DNA of 64,000 bases from Pseudomonas sessilinigenes (GTDB lineage: Bacteria > Pseudomonadota > Gammaproteobacteria > Pseudomonadales > Pseudomonadaceae): positions 1,116,001 to 1,180,000 of the forward strand of contig NZ_CP027706.1 in assembly GCF_003850565.1 (NCBI RefSeq). The letters run 5' to 3'. Positions 58,371 to 64,000 of the stretch are shown here, one piece after another. The position numbers and the translations under genes were made by a program. Numbering within the stretch: the stretch's first letter is position 1; every line of letters starts with the position of its first letter. The notes below the pieces were generated by a model. It did no database searches. It saw only the letters and a list, made by a program, of their open reading frames with translations, and was not told where the DNA came from.

Positions 58371-58511
58371 CGCCACTGGTCCGCTGTGAGCGCACTGTGG
58401 CGGGCACTGTCGAGGTGCTGGCGAGCATAAAGGATCGAAGTGGTATTAGGCAGGTCTGGCAGCAAGGGCCAAAAGCCAGGGGGCGACCCGGGGCGGGTCG
58501 CGAAGTGGTAT
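58345..58511. repeat. TGGTATT operator-like repeats upstream of nagR
   Basis: AAGTGGTATTAG occurs on the minus strand at 58345-58356 and, exactly, on the plus strand at 58438-58449, an inverted pair 81 bp apart. GAAGTGGTAT also recurs on the plus strand at 58437-58446 and 58502-58511. Another TGGTATT is at 58358-58364 (minus). Confidence 0.65.
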
Positions 58512-58561
58512 GGGCGTGCGGTTTTTACGTGCGGGGGAAAATATTTTTTGCAGGAGGCGGG

Positions 58562-59065
58562 TTAAGGGCGAATCTCGATCATGGTGCCGTCCTTGACCAG
58601 GCCCCAGATCTCGCGCATGTCGACGTTACGCATGGCGATGCAGCCGTCGGTCCAGTCCAGGGTATGGAAGTACTGCTCGGGGAATTCTTCGGTGTCCGGG
58701 GTGCCGTGGATCATGATCATGCCGCCGGGAGGCACGCCCTCGCGCCGGGAGCGGGCAGCGTCGCTGATGTTCGGGTAGGAGATGTGCATGGCCAGGTAGT
58801 AACGGTCGCTGGTCTTGCGCCAGTCGAGCCAGTACAGGCCCTCGGGCGTGCGCTTGTCGCCTTCCATGAGCTTGGGCCCCTTGGGTTTCTTGCCCAGGGA
58901 GATGCGATAGGTCTTCAGCGGTTTGCCGTCATTGATCAACTGCAGTTGATGGGCGGACTTGAGTACCAGGACTTTCTCGATGACCTTGCCGTCGAGGGTT
59001 TCCACCGTGGAGGCCTGGGAAACAGCGACAAAGGAACAGCACAGCAGGGCAAGCAACCAGCGCAT
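58562..59065 (-). CDS. L,D-transpeptidase family protein (YkuD domain)
   Basis: The 167-aa protein has a signal peptide (residues 1-18, ending VSQAS) and a single YkuD catalytic domain. Catalytic His120 lies in MIMIHGTPDT and Cys142 in DWTDGCIAM, the HxGT..TDGC layout seen in this family. These periplasmic enzymes make 3-3 peptidoglycan crosslinks or attach lipoproteins. There is no LysM or other cell-wall-binding module. It lies 48 bp after the NUDIX gene on the same strand. Confidence 0.88.
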   Translation of the reverse strand: MRWLLALLCCSFVAVSQASTVETLDGKVIEKVLVLKSAHQLQLINDGKPLKTYRISLGKKPKGPKLMEGDKRTPEGLYWLDWRKTSDRYYLAMHISYPNISDAARSRREGVPPGGMIMIHGTPDTEEFPEQYFHTLDWTDGCIAMRNVDMREIWGLVKDGTMIEIRP

Positions 59066-59113
59066 TGACACGATATCCCCAGGCGCGCACGGGGTCCCGT
59101 GCACGATTATTGT

Positions 59114-59665
59114 TTAACTGATGGCAGGCTGGGCCAGCGGCGGGATGGATTCGGTGCGCACTTGGAAGGTGCCGGCCTGCCGGTCAGCGAAGAAGCATTC
59201 TAAGGTACGGCTGACAGTGCGAAAAGCCAGCTCGGACCAAGGGATGTCGGTTTCATCGAACAAGCGCACTTCAAGGCTCTCGGGGCCGGCGGCAAAATCC
59301 AGGTCGGCCAGCTCTGCGCGAAAGAACACATGCACCTGGCTGATATGCGGGACGTCGATCAGGGTATAGAAGCTCAAGTCGCGCACACGGGCGCAGGCTT
59401 CCTCGTAGGTTTCACGCACGGCTCCCTGCTCCACGGTCTCGCCGTTCTCCATGAAGCCGGCCGGCAGGGTCCAGTAGCCCAGTCGCGGCTCGATGGCCCG
59501 GCGGCACAGCAAGACCTTGCCTTCCCAGGTGGCCAGGCAGCCGGCGACGATATTGGGGTTCTGGTAATGGATGGTCTGGCAGTGATCGCAGACAAAGCGC
59601 AGGCGCGAGTCGCCTTCGGGAATGCGCTGGGTCACCGGGTTGCCGCACTGGCTGCAAAATTTCAT
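59114..59665 (-). CDS. NUDIX hydrolase with zinc ribbon
   Basis: The 183-aa protein from ATG 59665 begins with a zinc ribbon (FCSQCGNPV and FVCDHCQTIHYQNP supply four Cys) and has a NUDIX box GFMENGETVEQGAVRETYEEA (GX5EX7REXXEE pattern). It is shorter than NAD pyrophosphatase NudC and resembles the stand-alone zinc-ribbon NUDIX hydrolases of pseudomonads; the substrate is not fixed by sequence. Divergent from a second NUDIX gene with about 150 bp between starts. Confidence 0.87.
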   Translation of the reverse strand: MKFCSQCGNPVTQRIPEGDSRLRFVCDHCQTIHYQNPNIVAGCLATWEGKVLLCRRAIEPRLGYWTLPAGFMENGETVEQGAVRETYEEACARVRDLSFYTLIDVPHISQVHVFFRAELADLDFAAGPESLEVRLFDETDIPWSELAFRTVSRTLECFFADRQAGTFQVRTESIPPLAQPAIS

Positions 59666-59814
59666 CGAGGCTGTCCGGAAAAGGCTGCGGCTATCTTGGC
59701 GCGCGAGGCCTGTCGTCGGCAAGTTGTCGTTCCGCGACATGCCCCAGGAACGGGGGTTGGGCCGTTGCCGGGATTGGTGCATGATGCTCGGTAGCCAACA
59801 GATCGAGATGCCTC

Positions 59815-60414
59815 ATGCTGGACGAGCTACTTCATCGGGTAAGTCATTACACGCCGCGTACATTGGAGACCGATCGACGTTTTCCCGAGGCTGCCGTGCT
59901 GGTGCCCATCACCCGCAGCGATGAGCCGGAGCTGGTGCTGACCCTGCGCGCCAGCGGGCTTTCGACCCATGGCGGAGAGGTGGCGTTTCCCGGCGGGCGA
60001 CGCGATCCGGAGGACCCGGACCTGGTGTTCACCGCCCTGCGTGAGGCGGAGGAAGAGATCGGATTGCCCCCAGGCCTGGTGGAGATCATCGGCCCCCTGA
60101 GCCCGCTGATCTCCAAGCATGGGCTCAAGGTTACGCCGTATGTCGGAGTGATCCCCGATTTCGTCGAGTACCGCGCCAACGACGCCGAGATCGCTGCGGT
60201 CTTCAATGTCCCCCTGGAATTCTTTCGCCAGGACCCTCGGGAGCATACCCATCGCATCGACTACCAGGGACGCAGCTGGTACGTTCCCAGCTATCGTTTC
60301 GGCGACTTCAAGATCTGGGGGCTGACCGCGATCATGATCGTCGAGCTGGTCAACCTGTTGTATGACGCCGGGATCAGCCTGCGTCACCCACCGAAGAACT
60401 CCGTCACCCTCTGA
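59815..60414 (+). CDS. CoA pyrophosphatase-type NUDIX hydrolase (NudL/YeaB-like)
   Basis: The 199-aa protein has the CoA-pyrophosphatase signature combination: [43 protein letters not shown] spans the UPF0035 motif and the NUDIX box, with [13 protein letters not shown] after it. It would hydrolyse CoA and derivatives to 3',5'-ADP and phosphopantetheine. It leads a short plus-strand series with the carbonic-anhydrase-like and DUF1289 genes. Confidence 0.88.
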   Translation: MLDELLHRVSHYTPRTLETDRRFPEAAVLVPITRSDEPELVLTLRASGLSTHGGEVAFPGGRRDPEDPDLVFTALREAEEEIGLPPGLVEIIGPLSPLISKHGLKVTPYVGVIPDFVEYRANDAEIAAVFNVPLEFFRQDPREHTHRIDYQGRSWYVPSYRFGDFKIWGLTAIMIVELVNLLYDAGISLRHPPKNSVTL

Positions 60415-60469
60415 AGCCATCGCACGTATGGCACTCACCCACGGCTGCCTGAGCCATGAGGACAACAAG

Positions 60470-60994
60470 ATGAAATATCGCCTGGGCGATGCCCGAGTAG
60501 AAACCCATCCACAGAGCTGGGTCGCCCCGAACGCCACGCTGGTGGGCAAGGTCAAGCTGGAGGAGGGGGCCAACGTGTGGTTCAACGCCGTGCTGCGTGG
60601 CGATAACGAGCTGATCCTGATCGGCAAGCACAGCAACGTCCAGGACGGCACCGTGATGCACACCGACATGGGGTTCCCGCTGACCATCGGCACCGGGGTG
60701 ACCATCGGCCACAACGCCATGCTGCATGGCTGCACCGTGGGCGACTACAGCCTGATCGGCATCAACGCGGTGGTCCTCAACGGCGCGAAGATCGGCAAGA
60801 ACTGCATCATCGGCGCCAACTCGCTGATCGGCGAGGGCAAGGAGATTCCCGATGGATCGCTGGTCATGGGGTCGCCGGGCAAGGTTGTGCGCGAACTCAC
60901 CGAGCCGCAGAAGCGCATGCTCGAGGCCAGCGCCGCCCATTACGTACACAATGCCCAGCGCTATGCCCGGGACCTGGTCGAGCAGGAATCATGA
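60470..60994 (+). CDS. Gamma-carbonic anhydrase family protein (YrdA-like)
   Basis: The 174-aa protein is a left-handed beta-helix of hexapeptide repeats (for example [26 protein letters not shown]). Metal-site His residues are present in [16 protein letters not shown]. Such YrdA-type proteins are trimers related to gamma-carbonic anhydrase, though many lack measured activity. The ATG at 60470 has GAGG nine bases upstream. It overlaps the DUF1289 gene by 4 bp. Confidence 0.9.
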   Translation: MKYRLGDARVETHPQSWVAPNATLVGKVKLEEGANVWFNAVLRGDNELILIGKHSNVQDGTVMHTDMGFPLTIGTGVTIGHNAMLHGCTVGDYSLIGINAVVLNGAKIGKNCIIGANSLIGEGKEIPDGSLVMGSPGKVVRELTEPQKRMLEASAAHYVHNAQRYARDLVEQES

Positions 60995-61206
60995 GCCTTG
61001 TGGAGAAACCCGTCGCCTCGCCCTGCGTGAATATTTGCGCCCTGGACGAGCAGGACATCTGCATCGGTTGCCAGCGCACGGTGGACGAGATTACCCGTTG
61101 GGGTCGCATGGACAATACCGAGCGGCGTAGCGTATTGGCCCGCTGCCATGAGCGGGCCAAGGACAGCGGGTTGTTGTGGCTGGCGGGGGCCGAGGCAGGC
61201 AACTGA
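60991..61206 (+). CDS. DUF1289 domain small Cys-rich protein
   Basis: The 71-aa protein carries the DUF1289 Cys pattern [31 protein letters not shown] within its N-terminal half: four Cys that probably bind zinc or a cluster. The function is unknown. It is translationally coupled to the carbonic-anhydrase-like gene through ATGA. Confidence 0.87.
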   Translation: MSLVEKPVASPCVNICALDEQDICIGCQRTVDEITRWGRMDNTERRSVLARCHERAKDSGLLWLAGAEAGN

Positions 61207-61306
61207 TCGGTTGCGCAAGCCTTGTCGGGAGTCGAGGACTTTCTTGGCCCAATCCCCGAGCCTGAAGTAACCTGTACACCTTCCTGACAGCGACTTCTTG
61301 GCCCCC

Positions 61307-61774
61307 ATGCTCTATCTGATCGCCTATATCAGCAGTGTCGTGCTGATCAACTACGCCTTTTCCACCGCCCCGCACCTGGACATCATTTGGTCGGCCTGGG
61401 GTGGACTGGTGTTCGTCCTGCGCGACATGGTGCAGACCCGCTTCGGCCACGGCGCCATCATCGCCATGCTGGCGGCCCTGGTGTTGTCCTATGTGACTTC
61501 CGACCCCGCCATCGCCCTGGCCAGCGCCACGGCATTCGCGGTCTCCGAATGCATCGACTGGCTGGTGTTCAGCATCACCAAGCGTCCCCTGCACGATCGG
61601 CTGTGGATCAGCTCGGCGCTGAGCATCCCCCTGGATACCTTCATTTTCTTCGGTTTGATCGATGCCCTGACTCCTGGGGTGATCCTCACTGCCCTGGCCT
61701 CGAAGTTCGCCGGGGTCACGGTGGTGTGGCTGGCCATGGCCTGGCGTTTGCGCAAAGCGGCGTGCGCCGGCTGA
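61307..61774 (+). CDS. VUT/YhhQ-like integral membrane protein
   Basis: The 155-aa protein has about five membrane helices. [23 protein letters not shown] and [18 protein letters not shown] resemble the VUT/YhhQ (DUF165) group, whose members import queuosine precursors. It is somewhat shorter than E. coli YhhQ (about 220 aa), so the substrate call is tentative. The ATG at 61307 is used; TTG at 61298 is an alternative, and neither has a clear ribosome site. Confidence 0.75.
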   Translation: MLYLIAYISSVVLINYAFSTAPHLDIIWSAWGGLVFVLRDMVQTRFGHGAIIAMLAALVLSYVTSDPAIALASATAFAVSECIDWLVFSITKRPLHDRLWISSALSIPLDTFIFFGLIDALTPGVILTALASKFAGVTVVWLAMAWRLRKAACAG

Positions 61775-61868
61775 GCCAAAGGCCACGGTTCATGTAAAAT
61801 GCCGCGCTTTCCCGGGTTGCCAGCCTGGCGCTCGGCCTTCGATGATCCGCTTCCTTGAGGACCTTCAG

Positions 61869-63050
61869 ATGACTCGTATCGGAACTCCATTGTCGCCAAC
61901 CGCGACCCGCGTCTTGCTTTGTGGCTGTGGTGAGTTGGGCAAGGAGGTGGTGATCGAGCTGCAGCGCCTGGGCGTCGAAGTGATTGCCGTGGACCGCTAC
62001 GCCAATGCCCCGGCGATGCAGGTGGCCCATCGCAGCCACGTGATCAACATGCTCGACGGCGCAGCCCTGCGTGCCGTGATCGAGGCGGAAAAGCCGCACT
62101 TCATCGTGCCGGAAATCGAAGCCATCGCCACGGCGACCCTGGTGGAGCTGGAAGCCGAAGGCTTCACCGTGATTCCGACCGCCCGGGCCACCCAGCTGAC
62201 CATGAACCGCGAAGGCATCCGGCGCCTGGCCGCTGAAGAGCTGGACCTGCCGACCTCGCCATACCACTTCGCCGATACCTTCGAGGACTACAGCAAGGCC
62301 GTGCAGGACCTGGGTTTCCCGTGCGTGGTCAAGCCGGTAATGAGCTCCTCGGGCAAGGGCCAGAGCCTGCTGCGCAGCGCCGATGATGTGCAGAAGGCCT
62401 GGGACTATGCCCAGGAAGGCGGTCGGGCCGGCAAGGGCCGGGTGATCATCGAGGGCTTCATCGACTTCGACTACGAAATCACCCTGCTGACCGTACGTCA
62501 TGTGGGCGGCACCACGTTCTGCGCGCCCGTGGGCCATCGCCAGGAGAAGGGCGATTACCAGGAGTCCTGGCAGCCCCAGGCCATGAGCCCGAAGGCCCTG
62601 GCCGAGTCCGAGCGGGTTGCCAAGGCCGTGACCGAGGCCCTGGGTGGGCGCGGGTTGTTCGGTGTGGAGCTGTTCATCAAGGGCGACCAGGTGTGGTTCA
62701 GCGAAGTGTCGCCACGGCCCCATGACACTGGCCTGGTGACCCTGATCTCCCAGGACCTGTCGCAGTTCGCCCTGCACGCACGGGCCATCCTCGGCCTGCC
62801 GATCCCGCTGATTCGTCAGTTCGGCCCCTCGGCCTCGGCGGTGATCCTGGTGGAGGGCAAGTCCACCCAAACCGCATTCGCCAACCTGGGCGTTGCCCTG
62901 AGCGAGCCGGATACCGCGCTGCGCCTGTTCGGCAAGCCGGAAGTCAACGGTCAGCGGCGCATGGGCGTGGCCCTGGCTCGTGATGAGTCCATCGAAGCTG
63001 CCCGCGCCAAGGCAACCCGCGCCTCCCAGGCAGTCGTTGTAGAACTGTAA
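61869..63050 (+). CDS. purT: Formate-dependent phosphoribosylglycinamide formyltransferase PurT
   Basis: PurT makes formyl-GAR from GAR, formate and ATP, a folate-independent alternative to PurN. The 393-aa ATP-grasp protein contains [42 protein letters not shown] and the metal-site [10 protein letters not shown]. The ATG at 61869 ([10 protein letters not shown]) lies close after GAGGACCTTCAG. It is a second purine gene in the window besides purL, transcribed alone. Confidence 0.96.
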   Translation: MTRIGTPLSPTATRVLLCGCGELGKEVVIELQRLGVEVIAVDRYANAPAMQVAHRSHVINMLDGAALRAVIEAEKPHFIVPEIEAIATATLVELEAEGFTVIPTARATQLTMNREGIRRLAAEELDLPTSPYHFADTFEDYSKAVQDLGFPCVVKPVMSSSGKGQSLLRSADDVQKAWDYAQEGGRAGKGRVIIEGFIDFDYEITLLTVRHVGGTTFCAPVGHRQEKGDYQESWQPQAMSPKALAESERVAKAVTEALGGRGLFGVELFIKGDQVWFSEVSPRPHDTGLVTLISQDLSQFALHARAILGLPIPLIRQFGPSASAVILVEGKSTQTAFANLGVALSEPDTALRLFGKPEVNGQRRMGVALARDESIEAARAKATRASQAVVVEL

Positions 63051-63055
63051 AAACA

Positions 63056-63129
63056 TCCGCGGGCAAGCCTCGCTCCTGCCAGGTTGCGCCGACCTGCAGG
63101 AGCGAGCGGTGATCCGACTTGCCCGCGAT
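63056..63129. repeat. REP-type inverted pair (REPIN-like) between purT and MFS gene
   Basis: CGCGGGCAAG (63058-63067) and CTCGCTCCTGC (63069-63079) on the left are mirrored by GCAGGAGCGAG (63096-63106) and CTTGCCCGCG (63118-63127) on the right, with AGGT/ACCT near the centre. The sequence is the familiar Pseudomonas fluorescens-group REP. The right arm carries about 10 extra bases, so pairing is asymmetric. Between convergent stops it can act as a two-way terminator. Confidence 0.85.
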
Positions 63130-63138
63130 GATGTCCCG

Positions 63139-64000
63139 TCAGCCGACCTGATTCAGGTCGTTGTTACGGGTTTCCTTCAGGCACAACACCGCGATCAGGC
63201 TCAGGATCGCCGCCCCCGAGACATATCCCCCGACCCAGCTCAAGCCGCCCATCGCCACCAGTTTCTGGGCGAAGAACGGAGCGGCCGAGGCGCCGACGAT
63301 TCCTCCCAGGTTGTAAGCCGCCGAAGCGCCGGTGTAGCGCACATGGGTGGGGAACAGTTCCGGCAGCAGGGCGCCCATCGGCGCGAAGGTCACCCCCATC
63401 AGGAACAGCTCGATGCACAGGAACAGCGCCACCCCGGCGGTGGAGCCCTGGGTCAGCAGCGGTTCCATGGCGAAGCCCGAGAGGATCGCCAGGATGCCGC
63501 CGACGACCAGCACGGGCTTGCGCCCGAAGCGATCGCTGGCCCAGGCCGCCAGGGGCGTAGCGGCAGCCATGAACAGTACGGCGAAGCACAGCAGGCCGAG
63601 GAAGGTTTCCCGGCTGTAGCCCAGGGTCGATACGCCGTAGCTCAGGGAAAACACTGTGGAGATATAGAACAGCGCGTAGCACACCACCATGGCGGCGGCG
63701 CCCAGCAGCACCGGCAGCCAGTATTGGCTGAAGAGCTCGATCAGTGGCAGCTTCACCCGCTCCTGGCGGGCCACGGCGTTGGCGAAGACCGGGGTTTCAT
63801 GCAGCTTGAGGCGCACATAGAGCCCGACCATCACCAGCGCCGCGCTGAGCAGGAACGGAATGCGCCAGCCCCAGGCCCGGAACTGCTGGTCGTCCAGGCC
63901 CATGGCCAGGCCCAGGAACAACCCGTTGGCGGCCAGGAAACCAATGGACGGCCCCAGTTGCGGGAACATGCCGAACCAGGCGCGCTTGCCAGGTGGGGCG
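63139..64000 (-). CDS. MHS-family MFS transporter (N-terminus beyond window)
   Basis: About 287 C-terminal residues are visible; the start is right of the window. The sequence fits metabolite:H+ symporters of the ShiA/ProP type: MFPQLGPSIGFLAANGLFLGL, WRIPFLLSAALVMVGLYVRLKLHETP and the central RFGRKP motif of MFS proteins, with PELFPTHVRYTGASAAYNLGGI near the end. Substrates are organic acids such as shikimate or alpha-ketoglutarate; not decidable here. Converges on purT across a REP pair. Confidence 0.88.
   Translation of the reverse strand, partial: APPGKRAWFGMFPQLGPSIGFLAANGLFLGLAMGLDDQQFRAWGWRIPFLLSAALVMVGLYVRLKLHETPVFANAVARQERVKLPLIELFSQYWLPVLLGAAAMVVCYALFYISTVFSLSYGVSTLGYSRETFLGLLCFAVLFMAAATPLAAWASDRFGRKPVLVVGGILAILSGFAMEPLLTQGSTAGVALFLCIELFLMGVTFAPMGALLPELFPTHVRYTGASAAYNLGGIVGASAAPFFAQKLVAMGGLSWVGGYVSGAAILSLIAVLCLKETRNNDLNQVG

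Overview
This 64 kb window is high-GC chromosomal DNA from a Pseudomonas, most likely the P. fluorescens/P. protegens group. The evidence is a complete-order alginate operon head (algD-alg8-alg44-algK-algE-algG-algX), a dauBAR D-arginine operon beside an amino-acid binding protein gene, pepA-holC-valS, lptFG, lepA-lepB-rnc-era-recO-pdxJ, and a nag phosphotransferase operon, all encoding proteins that look Pseudomonas-like. Nearly all of it is dense, syntenic core genome. I see no phage, insertion sequence, CRISPR array, toxin-antitoxin or recognisable defence cassette, and no rRNA or tRNA gene.

Layout. (1) 1-9755, minus strand: the first seven genes of the alginate operon, transcribed leftwards from an AlgU-type promoter near 9850-9877; algX runs off the left edge. 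A long AT-richer regulatory region (9756-10568) lies upstream of algD. (2) 10569-16740: yaaA, a degenerate polysaccharide-deacetylase-like secreted protein, a PIN-PhoH ATPase, a LysR regulator, a YdcZ-type transporter and the start of moaCDE. (3) 16742-22665: moaE, an amino-acid binding protein gene converging on dauBAR, then rhlB. (4) 22762-28962: estB, a FadR-type regulator with a CynX-type transporter, small enzymes (NTF2-like, GIY-YIG, GST, glutaredoxin) and yejK. (5) 29357-36311: an HU gene, rlmF, and the leftward pepA-holC-hypothetical-valS cluster. (6) 36617-45014, rightward: lptF-lptG, then lepA-lepB-rnc-era-recO-pdxJ. (7) 45109-51069: mltF, purL and a YqfO-like gene. (8) 51145-58291, leftward: nagR-nagA-nagB-nagF-nagE for N-acetylglucosamine uptake and catabolism. 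(9) 58562-64000: an L,D-transpeptidase, two divergent NUDIX genes, a gamma-carbonic anhydrase, a DUF1289 gene, a VUT-type membrane protein gene, purT and an incomplete MHS-family transporter gene.

Most useful leads are regulatory. A near-identical 13-bp palindrome (GTCCA-N-TATGGA-Y) overlies the -10 of both the dauB promoter and the neighbouring binding-protein promoter, so DauR may control both. The nag promoter carries two TGGTATT direct repeats 11 bp apart between its -35 and -10, with further inverse copies upstream. A TCCAAT-G-ATTGGA palindrome sits just downstream of the promoter of the FadR-type regulator. At protein level, NagE carries a second EIIB domain without its phosphocysteine, and the deacetylase-like protein has lost two of three metal ligands. 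I did not find a clearly new multi-gene system.
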